Origin: Halothiobacillus sp045689735
Lineage (GTDB): Bacteria; Pseudomonadota; Gammaproteobacteria; Halothiobacillales; Halothiobacillaceae
DNA length: 64,000 nucleotides
Reading direction: 5' to 3'
NCBI RefSeq assembly: GCF_045689735.1
Contig: NZ_CP142685.1
Location: forward strand, 1,674,001 to 1,738,000
Part shown: piece after piece, positions 35,776-44,502 of the stretch
How positions within the stretch are numbered: position 1 is the stretch's first letter
Layout: every line of letters starts with the position of its first letter
The notes under the pieces: model-generated
What the model was told of the DNA's origin: nothing
What the model saw: only the letters and a program-made list of their open reading frames with translations
The model's database searches: none
Position numbers and translations under genes: made by a program

Positions 35776-37026
35776 TCATTCCCTCCAGCCCGGCAAACGC
35801 GGCGGCACGCGCACCCGCGCCAATTCGGCAAACACCGGCAGCCCATGGCGGAATGGCGGAATATCTTCCCCCTGAATCAACGGGAGCAAATAGCGCCGTG
35901 CCGCCTCTGTGATGCCGAATCCATCGGCGCGGATATAGTCCGCCGGCACCGACAGTTCGACATCCGCCACGGAATCCAGCGCCACCGGCTTGAGCGTCCA
36001 CAAATAGGGTTCGTCGCTCGTGCGCTCGATGGCGACCATCACATCCGTCATGCCCTCCATGGCGTAACGCACGGCGGCGGCGCCACAGGCGTACGCTTGT
36101 TCAACATCGACCCGCGAGGCGAGATGACGCGCCGAGCGCTGAAAATAATCCGATACCGCCCAATGGGTTTTCAATCCCAATGCGCGCGTTAATTGCGCCA
36201 GTTGTGGCGCCATGCCGCCCAACTGTTCATGACCAAAAATTTCACTGACCGCCGCCTGCGCGCAAAAGGACTGATCTTCACACAACAATCCTTCCGCCAC
36301 GACCACAACAGCATAGCCATGTCGTTCAACGACCCGCTTCAAAGCCGTCACAAAGGCATTGCGGTCAAACCGGATCTCAGGCAGCAAGATCAACAGCGGG
36401 CTGTCATCCGATGAAAAGGCCAACCCCGCCACGGCCGCCAGCCAGCCGGCATGGCGACCCATCACTTCCGTAATGAACACCTTGGTCGAACTGCCGGACA
36501 TGGACGCAAGATCCAGCGCCGCTTCGCGCACACTGGTCACAATATATTTTGCGGCCGAACCAAACCCTGGACTGGTATCGGTGTGGGGCAGATCGTTGTC
36601 AATGGTTTTCGGCACACCAATCACGGTCAAGGGCTCGCCCATCGAACGGGCATAGCGGGCGAGATTGGCCGCGGTCAGCATCGATCCGCCGCCGCCGTTA
36701 TAGACAAAGGTGCCAATGTCATGCGCGCGCAATACCGCAAGCACCCGATCATACTGCGCCCGCTGATGCTGGGGATCCCCCAAATCCGCACGACACGAAC
36801 CAAACGCACCGCCCGGAGTATGCCGCAACGCGGCGATTTCCGAGGCCGATTCCTGCGAGAGATCCAGCAGCGACTCCCGCAGCACGCCGAGAATCCCCTC
36901 CTCGGCGGCGAACACGCGGGCAAAGGCATCCGGATGCCGGCGCGCGGTCTCAATCACCCCGCAGGCACTGGCATTGATTACGGCCGTCACCCCGCCGGAT
37001 TGGGCGTACAACAAATTCCGCGCCAT
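35776..37026 (-). CDS. 6-phosphofructokinase, PPi-dependent type
   Basis: A 416-residue enzyme. The PPi type is supported by GVPKTIDNDL, with Lys where ATP enzymes have Gly in GTIDND. The phosphoryl-donor loop reads YNGGGGSMLTA rather than GGDGS. The substrate motif MGRHAGWLA is intact. The ATG at 37026 has AGGGGG eight bases upstream and gives the family start MARNLLYAQSGG. It is divergent from fbp, so reversible PPi-driven and irreversible phosphatase steps between the same two sugars sit side by side; PPi enzymes of autotrophs may also act on sedoheptulose phosphates. Confidence 0.85.
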   Translation of the reverse strand: MARNLLYAQSGGVTAVINASACGVIETARRHPDAFARVFAAEEGILGVLRESLLDLSQESASEIAALRHTPGGAFGSCRADLGDPQHQRAQYDRVLAVLRAHDIGTFVYNGGGGSMLTAANLARYARSMGEPLTVIGVPKTIDNDLPHTDTSPGFGSAAKYIVTSVREAALDLASMSGSSTKVFITEVMGRHAGWLAAVAGLAFSSDDSPLLILLPEIRFDRNAFVTALKRVVERHGYAVVVVAEGLLCEDQSFCAQAAVSEIFGHEQLGGMAPQLAQLTRALGLKTHWAVSDYFQRSARHLASRVDVEQAYACGAAAVRYAMEGMTDVMVAIERTSDEPYLWTLKPVALDSVADVELSVPADYIRADGFGITEAARRYLLPLIQGEDIPPFRHGLPVFAELARVRVPPRLPGWRE

Positions 37027-37067
37027 CCTCATCACCCCCTAACTCCTTGAGCAAACGAGCGCCGCAA

Positions 37068-37096
37068 TTGTGACGGCTATCATGAATCGTTATGAT
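37068..37096 (+). promoter_or_regulatory. Sigma-70-like promoter of fbp
   Basis: TTGTGA and TATGAT are separated by 17 bases, 57 bases before the fbp start. The spacer holds a short inverted repeat (ATCAT...ATGAT) reaching into the -10 box. Confidence 0.55.
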
Positions 37097-37152
37097 GCAG
37101 GGCAGTTTTTACCGCCTCATGGCAATTCCCTCGTTATTTTAAGGAGTTTCGA

Positions 37153-38157
37153 ATGCAAATCGGCACCAGTCTGACCCACTGCCTGATCGAACGCCAACGC
37201 GACCACGCCGGCGCCACAGGTGAATTCACCCTGTTGATGAACGACATCGTCAGCGCCTGCAAGGTGATCGCCAGCCAAGTCAAAAAGGGCAACCTGATTG
37301 GCATTTTGGGCTCCGCAGAAACCGAGAATGTGCAAGGCGAAACCCAGAAGAAACTCGACATCATCTCCAACGATGTCTTCACGCATACGCTGATGTACGG
37401 CGGACAGGTGGCTGCGCTGGCCTCCGAAGAAATGGACGAGGTGTATCACCTGCCCACCCAACTGCAACGCGGCAAATATCTCTGCGTCTATGATCCGCTG
37501 GATGGCTCCTCCAATATCGATGTGAATGTGACTGTCGGCACGATCTTTTCTGTCTTGCGCGCACCGGAAGGGGTAGAAAACCCCAGCGAGAAAGACTTCC
37601 TGCAGGCGGGCACGGAACAAGTCGCGGCCGGCTACTGCATTTATGGTCCTTCGACCATCATGGTACTCACCACCGGCCACGGCGTGCACGGCTTTACTCT
37701 CGACCAGGACATCGGTGAGTTCAAACTGACCCACCCGAACATCACCATCCCGGAAGACACCAAAGAATTCGCCATCAACATGTCGAACCAGCGTTTCTGG
37801 GATGCCCCGGTCAAACGCTACATCGACGAATGCCTGGCCGGGAAAGAAGGTCCGCGCGGTAAAGATTTCAATATGCGCTGGGTAGCCTCCATGGTGGCCG
37901 AAGTGCACCGGATTCTCACCCGGGGCGGTATCTTCATGTACCCCATCGACAGCAAAATCCGCGACAAAGGCGGCAAACTGCGTTTGATGTACGAAGCAAA
38001 CCCCATGGCCATGATCGTGGAACAAGCCGGCGGCCTCGCCATCACCGGCCCGGATCGCATCATGACGATCAAACCGAGCAAGTTACACCAGCGCGTACCC
38101 GTCATTTTGGGCTCGAAAAATGAAGTCCAGGTGGTATGGGATTACCATAAAGGCTGA
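37153..38157 (+). CDS. fbp: Fructose-1,6-bisphosphatase class I
   Basis: A 334-residue Mg-dependent enzyme of gluconeogenesis and the Calvin cycle. It has the metal site YDPLDGSSNID, the EEMDE segment, and the sugar-binding GGKLRLMYEANPMA. AAGGAG lies seven bases before the ATG. In an autotroph it would regenerate fructose 6-phosphate. Confidence 0.96.
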   Translation: MQIGTSLTHCLIERQRDHAGATGEFTLLMNDIVSACKVIASQVKKGNLIGILGSAETENVQGETQKKLDIISNDVFTHTLMYGGQVAALASEEMDEVYHLPTQLQRGKYLCVYDPLDGSSNIDVNVTVGTIFSVLRAPEGVENPSEKDFLQAGTEQVAAGYCIYGPSTIMVLTTGHGVHGFTLDQDIGEFKLTHPNITIPEDTKEFAINMSNQRFWDAPVKRYIDECLAGKEGPRGKDFNMRWVASMVAEVHRILTRGGIFMYPIDSKIRDKGGKLRLMYEANPMAMIVEQAGGLAITGPDRIMTIKPSKLHQRVPVILGSKNEVQVVWDYHKG

Positions 38158-38198
38158 TTCAGGCGCCGGCGCCCGCCGGCCACTCGTGATCCGCCAGT

Positions 38199-38232
38199 AA
38201 AAAGCCCCGAATTGTTCGGGGCTTTTTTATCG
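38199..38232. terminator. Bidirectional terminator between fbp and the SCP2-like gene
   Basis: AAAAGCCCCGAA and TTCGGGGCTTTT form a 12-bp stem with a 3-base loop; T-runs follow on both strands. It serves two convergent genes. Confidence 0.9.
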
Positions 38233-38268
38233 CTGGACGAGACCTAACCCGCCCAAGGGACGGACGAC

Positions 38269-38841
38269 TTACTGGGTCGCCGCGACCTTCCCACCCCCAG
38301 GGCAGGTTGTCATTTCACCGCCCACCTTGCCAGTGAGCAACAGGAAATCGCCGAACGGCCCCATCACATTTGCCGCTTCCATCTTCGGACCGGAAAACTG
38401 CAACTTGCCGGACATCATCGCACCCATGGCACCGCAGCCCCAGGAGCCTTTGCCCATGCAGGACCAGTCCGCATCCGTCGCGTGCATCAAATAATCGACA
38501 TCGGGATTCAGCTTGGCAGTCTGAACAGCGCCGCCATACACACACAGCGCTTTGCCATCCTTCGGCGCGATGTGCAGCTCGATCCGGCTTGCCGCACCGC
38601 AGCCATCACGGTACATCTGCAATACCTTGAAACCTTTGCCGCCGTTATTCGATACCCAGCCACCCTGCCCACCCAAATCGGTCGTCAGCGTCGCATTCTG
38701 GTTCCAGGCCGCACAGGCCTGTTTGGCCCAGGCATCGTCCATAAAACTTTCAGCCTGCGCCGACAGAGCTGTCACACCCAAGGCAAAAGAGGTCGCAGTA
38801 AACAGCGTGTGACGCAACAGGGTTCGGTACAAAGATTTCAT
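38269..38841 (-). CDS. Exported protein with SCP2-like domain
   Basis: A 190-residue protein with a signal peptide ending near LSAQA-ES and six or more cysteines in the mature part, so disulfides are likely. The C-terminal segment MMSGKLQFSGPKMEAANVMGPFGDFLLLTGKV resembles SCP2 lipid-binding domains. AGGAG lies nine bases before the ATG at 38841; upstream in-frame codons are not used. It is divergent from the TsoY-like gene. The ligand is unknown and the family call moderate. Confidence 0.6.
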   Translation of the reverse strand: MKSLYRTLLRHTLFTATSFALGVTALSAQAESFMDDAWAKQACAAWNQNATLTTDLGGQGGWVSNNGGKGFKVLQMYRDGCGAASRIELHIAPKDGKALCVYGGAVQTAKLNPDVDYLMHATDADWSCMGKGSWGCGAMGAMMSGKLQFSGPKMEAANVMGPFGDFLLLTGKVGGEMTTCPGGGKVAATQ

Positions 38842-39055
38842 CAAGCGGTTCTCCTGGTGGTATTTTTTTTGATGCCGCAACCAGGATCAGCACACCGCAA
38901 GATTCTGCTTTTTGCGGCGCCCTCGCCAATCCTTGGCCAAGCGGTGAGCATAGATTGACGAATCTCTCCGTCACGCACCACCAGAAATTTTTTTCAGACA
39001 ATAAACTTCAGGCACGCACGGCTAAACCCTGTAAAGATTTTCTTTGAAAATCAGT

Positions 39056-39097
39056 TATCAATAAAAGTATTGATAGTTTATAGAAAATTGATATAAA
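39056..39097 (+). promoter_or_regulatory. Promoter with overlapping operator-like palindrome
   Basis: TTGATA (39070-39075) and TATAAA (39092-39097) are 16 bases apart, 32 bases before the next gene. A perfect inverted repeat, TATCAATA-AAAG-TATTGATA (39056-39075), covers the -35 box, a position suited to repression. The rest of the 287-base divergent gap is AT-rich with no gene. Confidence 0.5.
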
Positions 39098-39128
39098 TAC
39101 CATATCCCTCTACTCGCCGGAGCCCTTC

Positions 39129-40313
39129 ATGCCGCAACATCACCTCGGCTCGCAGTTTTCCCCCCTGTACTTCCTCGCCGCACTCGGTGCCGGCGGGCTT
39201 TCTGTCTCTCTTTTCATTTATCTGATGTTTTTAGTGCCGCATCCCGATACCCCTTTGGTGACTTTTCATCACCTTGCGGCGTTTCTCTCTCAACAGGCTT
39301 GGTGGCAAAACCTCCTGGTCGGCGCAGCACTCATGGGGATTGCCTGGTTTGCCTTTTGGCACTTTCAGCTTCTATGGTGGAATCTGCGGGAATTTCGGCA
39401 CTTCCGGAACACCGACACCTACCAAACCCTGCTTAACAGCAATGCAGAAATCAGCCTGATGGCAATTCCCCTCACCCTGGCCATGTCTGTAAATGTGTTA
39501 TTCGTGCTAGGTGCGCTCTTCATCCCGCATCTGTGGCAGGTGGTCGAATGGCTGTTCCCTTTGGCCATTGCCGCTTTTCTGGCGATCGGGATTGCCGCTC
39601 TGCGTATTCTGCTGCGTTACTTTGCCCGCATCCTGATTGGCGGAAGCGTGGACTTCACCAATAACAACAGCCTGTCTCCGATGATTTCCCTATTCGCGCT
39701 CTCGATGATCGCGGTCGGCCTGGCGGCACCGGCGGCCATGTCGCAAAACACCGCCACCATTGCGGTCGCAATTGCGCTCTCCCTGTTCTTTTTCACCACC
39801 ACGGGCTTGTTGCTGCTGATTAAGCTCATCAACGGGTTTGGCTCGATGATGGCGAGCGGCATTCGCGAATCCGCCAGCCCGAGTTTGTGGATCATGATTC
39901 CCATTCTCACCCTGCTGGGGATCACCACCATTCGGCTGACACATGGCTTGCACCACGGATTCGATAACCCATTGAATGCCGGATCGCTCTTCGTATTGAG
40001 CACCAGCATTTTATCGGCGCAAATCCTGTTTGGCTTGCTGGGCTACATCGTCATGCAACGGTTGGGGTATTTCCACCATTATCTGCGCGGCGAAATCAAA
40101 GATGCCGGCAGCTTCGCGTTGATCTGCCCCGGGGTTGCACTATTCGTCTTTGGGATGTTTTTCATTCATGTCGGCCTGGTTCACAGCCATGTCATCGATA
40201 ACGGCTCAGTCGCGTATTTCACCTTGATGTTGCCGTTTATCTTGATTCAGTTGAAAACCTTTCAAACATTCTTTCAGCTGAGAAAACGCCTGCTGATCCA
40301 ACCCGCCGCCTGA
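39129..40313 (+). CDS. Polytopic membrane protein, probable TsoY family
   Basis: A 394-residue protein with about ten helices. The N-terminal SPLYFLAALGAGGLSVSLFIYLMFL and the internal AEISLMAIPLTLAMSVNVLF and VGLAAPAAMS segments match what I remember of the TsoY (seleno)protein family, found in sulfur and other respiring bacteria. The only cysteine is Cys333 in LICPGVALFVFG, which may be where homologues carry selenocysteine; there is no in-frame stop here. GGAG lies seven bases before the ATG. Function is unknown; the family name comes from memory of sequence patterns. Confidence 0.6.
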   Translation: MPQHHLGSQFSPLYFLAALGAGGLSVSLFIYLMFLVPHPDTPLVTFHHLAAFLSQQAWWQNLLVGAALMGIAWFAFWHFQLLWWNLREFRHFRNTDTYQTLLNSNAEISLMAIPLTLAMSVNVLFVLGALFIPHLWQVVEWLFPLAIAAFLAIGIAALRILLRYFARILIGGSVDFTNNNSLSPMISLFALSMIAVGLAAPAAMSQNTATIAVAIALSLFFFTTTGLLLLIKLINGFGSMMASGIRESASPSLWIMIPILTLLGITTIRLTHGLHHGFDNPLNAGSLFVLSTSILSAQILFGLLGYIVMQRLGYFHHYLRGEIKDAGSFALICPGVALFVFGMFFIHVGLVHSHVIDNGSVAYFTLMLPFILIQLKTFQTFFQLRKRLLIQPAA

Positions 40314-40337
40314 TCCCGGCATCATGGAACAAGAAGC

Positions 40338-40979
40338 TCAAGGGGTTCCGGCAGCACCGCCGGACATCTTGTCCTGATATTTTTGCTGTAGGCCAAGCAC
40401 CCGCACGACATAGTTCTGCGTTTCATCGTACGGTGGCACGCCATCATATTTCTGCACTGCCCCCTCACCCGCATTGTAGGCCGCCACCGCCAGGCGCCGA
40501 TCGCCGTGAAACAGATCCAGCAGAAAAGCCAGATAAGCTACGCCCCCTGCGATGTTCTGCTGCGGGTTAAACCGATCCGCCACACCAAACCGGGCGGCGG
40601 TTTGTGGCATCAATTGCATCAACCCCCCCGCCCCCGCAGACGAAACCGCATTCGGATTAAACGCGCTTTCAGCGTGCATCACCGCGCGAACCAAAGTCGG
40701 ATCAACCCCATACTGGCGCGCGTAATAATTGATTTCATCATCGTAGGTGTGCACATCCAACCTGGGCACCAGCTGGAATCCGTCACGCCACGCCTTGGGC
40801 TTGGTCCAAGCGCTCTTCTGGAATAAGGTATAACCCGAGTTCTTTTTCGGCACGACATTGGTCAAATGCGCCACGCCATTGGCATCCCGCATGACATACA
40901 CATCGGCGTGTGCAGAAAAAAAACCTGCACAGCCCACACAGATCAACCATGATTGAACCCAGCCACGGCGCCACATCAT
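40338..40979 (-). CDS. Lytic transglycosylase (SLT type) with DUF4124-like N-terminus
   Basis: A 213-residue exported muramidase: signal peptide to about residue 25, a DUF4124-type beta segment (DVYVMRDANGVAHLTN), and an SLT domain with catalytic Glu in MHAESAFNPNAVSSAGAGGLMQLMP, then AVAAYNAGEGAV. AAGGAG lies nine bases before the ATG at 40979. It cuts peptidoglycan glycan strands, perhaps for envelope machinery. Confidence 0.9.
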   Translation of the reverse strand: MMWRRGWVQSWLICVGCAGFFSAHADVYVMRDANGVAHLTNVVPKKNSGYTLFQKSAWTKPKAWRDGFQLVPRLDVHTYDDEINYYARQYGVDPTLVRAVMHAESAFNPNAVSSAGAGGLMQLMPQTAARFGVADRFNPQQNIAGGVAYLAFLLDLFHGDRRLAVAAYNAGEGAVQKYDGVPPYDETQNYVVRVLGLQQKYQDKMSGGAAGTP

Positions 40980-41056
40980 CCGTTTCGTCTCCTTACCCAC
41001 CCCTGCCCAGCCTATGATGCTGCAGCCCAGTCATATTAAGCCAAACCCCTGATGAC

Positions 41057-41470
41057 ATGAACCAGCAATTCCTGCACTCCACTCAGCCAATCCATTTTCT
41101 TGCCCTGATGGAATTGTACGAACACAACTACATCCTCGTCCGTCGGCTATTCGGCGATCTAAAACGGCTGAAAACCGGGGATGAGTGCCCCTGGCATGCG
41201 GATGTCATCGCTCGGGTGCGCTCAGCCGAACGGCATACATTAGAGATTCATTTTACTGATCATCGACAACTTGACGCGAAGCAGCGCCCGATTCGCCTCA
41301 AGATCCGCATCTGCCACGACGCAAGAACCGCTGAACTGATCAGCAAAGCGCGCCGGAACCAATGCCTTGAGTCCAAAATAACCCTATGTATAAAAAAACA
41401 ATTCGAGCAAAACCAACTACTGAAAATTTGGCTGACGGATCAACTGGATCGCCTTAGGCTACAAAACTAA
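41057..41470 (+). CDS. DUF1249 (YqiB-like) protein
   Basis: A 137-residue cytosolic protein. LMELYEHNYILVRRLFGDL near the N-terminus and IRLKIRICHDARTAELIS match E. coli YqiB. In other genomes this family lies near nudF and cpdA; here it does not. Function unknown. Confidence 0.78.
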   Translation: MNQQFLHSTQPIHFLALMELYEHNYILVRRLFGDLKRLKTGDECPWHADVIARVRSAERHTLEIHFTDHRQLDAKQRPIRLKIRICHDARTAELISKARRNQCLESKITLCIKKQFEQNQLLKIWLTDQLDRLRLQN

Positions 41471-41566
41471 AAAAATTCCTATGCCCAAGCGATTCACTCG
41501 GCTATTCTTTGGGAGACAAAAATGAAAAAACGATATTGAACCACCCAAAAAACAGGGGAATTCGTC

Positions 41567-42037
41567 ATGCGCTTGACCACCAAGTGCCGCCACGCGGTCA
41601 CTGCACTCATTCATCTCGCCAATCGAAGCAGCGAAGAACAAACCATCTCCCTCAGTGAAATCTCCGCGATTCAAGGCGTATCGCTGTCCTACCTAGAACA
41701 ACTGTTTGCCAAGATGCGCCAAGCCGACCTCGTGATCGGCACCCGGGGCCCCGGGGGCGGCTATCGCTTAAACATGGCCGCCGATGAAATCAGCATCGCA
41801 GACATTCTCGACGCCATCGACGATCGCTGCCGCGACGATCGCCTGCAACACTTCGAAAAAGCCTGCCCGGACAAGCGCAACTTCGCACAAAATAAATGGA
41901 ACGAATTTTCGCGCGACCTGTATCTCTACCTGTCCGGCATTCATCTCTCTCACTTTACAGATCCGGGATCCAGCAAACGCGAGTATGCACACGCCAGCAC
42001 GCAACGCCGGGCGTATGAGCCACTGAGCAGCCTATAG
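41567..42037 (+). CDS. Rrf2-family regulator, IscR-like with incomplete Fe-S ligands
   Basis: A 156-residue winged-helix regulator: MRLTTKCRHAVTALIHLA start, recognition segment IQGVSLSYLEQLFAKMRQADLV, and wing RGPGGGYRL are as in IscR. In the cluster loop only Cys88 and Cys100 remain; their 12-residue spacing equals Cys92-Cys104 of E. coli IscR, but the middle Cys is replaced and the fourth ligand His is not at its place. A [2Fe-2S] cluster of the usual type is therefore doubtful. No isc or suf genes are nearby. Confidence 0.82.
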   Translation: MRLTTKCRHAVTALIHLANRSSEEQTISLSEISAIQGVSLSYLEQLFAKMRQADLVIGTRGPGGGYRLNMAADEISIADILDAIDDRCRDDRLQHFEKACPDKRNFAQNKWNEFSRDLYLYLSGIHLSHFTDPGSSKREYAHASTQRRAYEPLSSL

Positions 42038-42059
42038 AACGACATCCCCGATCTCTGAC

Positions 42060-42087
42060 TTGCGATCTTCGGCAAACGCCTTATAAT
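42060..42087 (+). promoter_or_regulatory. Sigma-70 promoter of rpsU
   Basis: TTGCGA and a perfect TATAAT are separated by 16 bases, about 95 bases before the rpsU start, leaving a GC-rich leader. Confidence 0.6.
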
Positions 42088-42183
42088 GCAAGCCCTTTTC
42101 ACGCCGGTCGCGCAGGGGAGACCCAGCAAATTTGAGCGCGGCGGGCGGGCTTTCAATCTAAAACTTACGGGATAACTGCCTTC

Positions 42184-42399
42184 ATGCCTTCAGTACGAGT
42201 CCGAGACAATGAGCCCTTCGAGGTTGCGGTTCGTCGCTTCAAGCGTTCATGCGAAAAAGCGGGAATCATCAGCGAACTGCGCGAGCGCGAGTTCTATGAA
42301 AAGCCGACCACCGAGCGCAAGCGCAAAAATGCGGCTGCCGTAAAACGCAACCAAAAGCGCTTGTTCAAAGAACAGGCTCGTCGTATCCGCTTGTACTAA
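42184..42399 (+). CDS. rpsU: 30S ribosomal protein S21
   Basis: A 71-residue basic protein: MPSVRVRDNEPFEVAVRRFKRSCEKAG start and Lys/Arg-rich tail, the standard length and sequence. It binds near the 3' end of 16S rRNA at the initiation site. No strong Shine-Dalgarno is visible. yqeY follows at 33 bases. Confidence 0.97.
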   Translation: MPSVRVRDNEPFEVAVRRFKRSCEKAGIISELREREFYEKPTTERKRKNAAAVKRNQKRLFKEQARRIRLY

Positions 42400-42432
42400 T
42401 CCACGCCTGTGCGCGTGGAATCGGAACCGCCC

Positions 42433-42885
42433 ATGAGCGCTATCAAAGCCCGGCTGACCGAGGACATGAAAACCGCGATGAAGTCAGGCGACAAGTCTCG
42501 CTTGGGTGTCATCCGGCTATTACTCGCCGCCCTGAAGCAAAAAGAAGTCGATGAGCGTATCGTCCTCTCCGACGAGGATGTGCTCGGCATACTCACTAAA
42601 CAGGCCAAGCAACGGCGCGAGTCGATTGCGCAGTTTCAAAGCGCGGGTCGGCAAGACCTCGTCGATGCCGAACAGGCAGAACTCGTCATCATCGAATCCT
42701 ACCTACCTGCTTCGCTGGACGAACCCTCGATTCGTGCCGTGATCCAAGCGGAAATTGCCGTCCTTGGGGCAACCGGTGTTGCCCAAATGGGGGCCGTCAT
42801 GAACGCAGTACGCGGCAAGCTGGCCGGACGAGCCGACATGGCGCAGGTTAGCCAATGGGTGAAGGCAGCGCTGACGAGCACTTGA
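42433..42885 (+). CDS. yqeY: GatB/YqeY domain protein
   Basis: A 150-residue helical protein of the YqeY family, related to the tail of GatB and likely tRNA-binding. It has RLTEDMKTAMKSGDKSRLGVIRLLLAALKQKEVDER and a C-terminal GQMG-like segment (VAQMGAVMNAVRGKLAGRADM). The rpsU-yqeY pair is widespread, usually followed by dnaG, which is absent here. The ATG at 42433 is used. Confidence 0.92.
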   Translation: MSAIKARLTEDMKTAMKSGDKSRLGVIRLLLAALKQKEVDERIVLSDEDVLGILTKQAKQRRESIAQFQSAGRQDLVDAEQAELVIIESYLPASLDEPSIRAVIQAEIAVLGATGVAQMGAVMNAVRGKLAGRADMAQVSQWVKAALTST

Positions 42886-43050
42886 TCGGGCGACCTGCCA
42901 CGCAGCGCACGCGCGCAACGATCGCGATAAAAGTTTCACTCGTGTCTGCGACAGACCGATATACTGAACCAACCCGTCGGTGACCCGCCCTGATCCGTGG
43001 CCTAGATCGCTGACGATATTCCTCACTGCATCAGGCAGGTTATTGCTGTT

Positions 43051-44460
43051 ATGGGCGACCACTTCCAATTTCTGAATGTTCCTCGGCAAGATCCGGAAAA
43101 AACCGCCGCCGACACCCGCGTTCATCAATTCAAGGAAATTTACGGCCAGTTCACGCCAGAAAAAGCGGGCGAGCAGGCCGATCGTTGCCTTGAATGCGGC
43201 AACCCTTACTGTGAGTGGAAGTGCCCTGTCCACAACTACATCCCCAACTGGCTCAAACTGATCGCCGAAGGCAACCTGCTCGCCGCAGCGGAAATGTCGC
43301 ACAAAACCAACTCGCTACCCGAAATTTGTGGCCGCGTCTGCCCGCAAGACCGCCTGTGCGAAGGCGCCTGCACCCTCAATGACGGCTTTGGCGCGGTCAC
43401 CATTGGCTCGATTGAAAAATACATCACCGATGAGGCGTTCAAACTCGGGTGGCGTCCAGATATGTCTCATGTCACCCCAACCGACAAACGGGTCGCCATC
43501 ATTGGCGCCGGTCCGGCTGGCTTGGGGTGTGCCGATATTCTCGCCCGCCACGGCGTCAAGGCCGTCGTCTTCGATCGCCATCCCCAAATTGGCGGCCTGC
43601 TCACATTCGGCATTCCTCCATTCAAGCTGGAAAAAGAGGTTCTGCAAACCCGGCGTGAAATTTTCGAAGGCATGGGCATCGAGTTCCGGCTCAATACCAC
43701 GGTCGGCAAAGATATTTTGATCGGGCAGTTGCTCGAAGAGTTTGACGCCGTTTTCCTCGGCATGGGCACATACACGGCCATGAAAGGCGGCTTTCCCGGT
43801 GAAGATCTTATCGGAGTCCACGAAGCCCTGCCTTTCTTGATTGGCAACATCAACCACCTGATGGGCTATCACGGGCATGAACCCTATGTCGATGTCCGCG
43901 GCCAGCAGGTCGTGATTCTCGGCGGCGGCGACACCGCGATGGACTGCACCCGCACCTCCCTGCGTCAACAGGCCGAAAAGGTGACCTGCGTCTATCGCCG
44001 CGATGAAGAAAATATGCCCGGCTCCCGTCGCGAGGTCATGAATGCCCGCGAAGAAGGCGCAGAATTCCTGTTCAATCGCCAACCCGTCGAAATCATTGGG
44101 GAAAACGGAAGAGTCACGGGCGTTCGCTTCGTCCGCACCGAACTCGGCGCACCGGATAACCGGGGTCGCCGAGTGCCGCAGGTCGTCCCCCACTCTGAGC
44201 ACATTGTCCCTGCGGACACCGTCCTCATTGCCTTTGGTTTTCGCCCTTCACCGGCCGCTTGGCTGAAAGAAATTGGGGTGGCGACCGATGACAGCGGCCG
44301 AGTGATCGCGCCGCAAACCCCGGGCAAACCGGCGTTCCAAACGACCAATCCCAAAGTGTTTGCGGGCGGTGACATGGTGCGCGGTTCCGATCTGGTGGTA
44401 ACGGCCGTGTTCGAAGGCCGGAATGCCGCGTTCGGCATCCTGGATTATCTCAGCGTCTGA
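43051..44460 (+). CDS. gltD: Glutamate synthase small subunit / NADPH-dependent oxidoreductase
   Basis: A 469-residue iron-sulfur flavoprotein. The N-terminal cluster cysteines (CLECGNPYCEWKC; CGRVCPQDRLCEGAC), the FAD motif IIGAGPAGLGCADIL, the NADPH motif VILGGGDTAMDCTRTSL, and a second FAD motif (KVFAGGDMVRGSDLVV) are complete. It feeds NADPH electrons to GltB. No gltB is within the window; hemE follows, as in other gammaproteobacterial gltBD-hemE clusters. Confidence 0.93.
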   Translation: MGDHFQFLNVPRQDPEKTAADTRVHQFKEIYGQFTPEKAGEQADRCLECGNPYCEWKCPVHNYIPNWLKLIAEGNLLAAAEMSHKTNSLPEICGRVCPQDRLCEGACTLNDGFGAVTIGSIEKYITDEAFKLGWRPDMSHVTPTDKRVAIIGAGPAGLGCADILARHGVKAVVFDRHPQIGGLLTFGIPPFKLEKEVLQTRREIFEGMGIEFRLNTTVGKDILIGQLLEEFDAVFLGMGTYTAMKGGFPGEDLIGVHEALPFLIGNINHLMGYHGHEPYVDVRGQQVVILGGGDTAMDCTRTSLRQQAEKVTCVYRRDEENMPGSRREVMNAREEGAEFLFNRQPVEIIGENGRVTGVRFVRTELGAPDNRGRRVPQVVPHSEHIVPADTVLIAFGFRPSPAAWLKEIGVATDDSGRVIAPQTPGKPAFQTTNPKVFAGGDMVRGSDLVVTAVFEGRNAAFGILDYLSV

Positions 44461-44502
44461 CGGATCGCCAGCGAGCATCGTCTGGCGCAAGTGGAAATCC
44501 CC

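Noticed and set aside
39129..40313. Selenocysteine in the TsoY-like protein
   Set aside because: The reading frame has no internal TGA; a Cys codon is present at the likely site.
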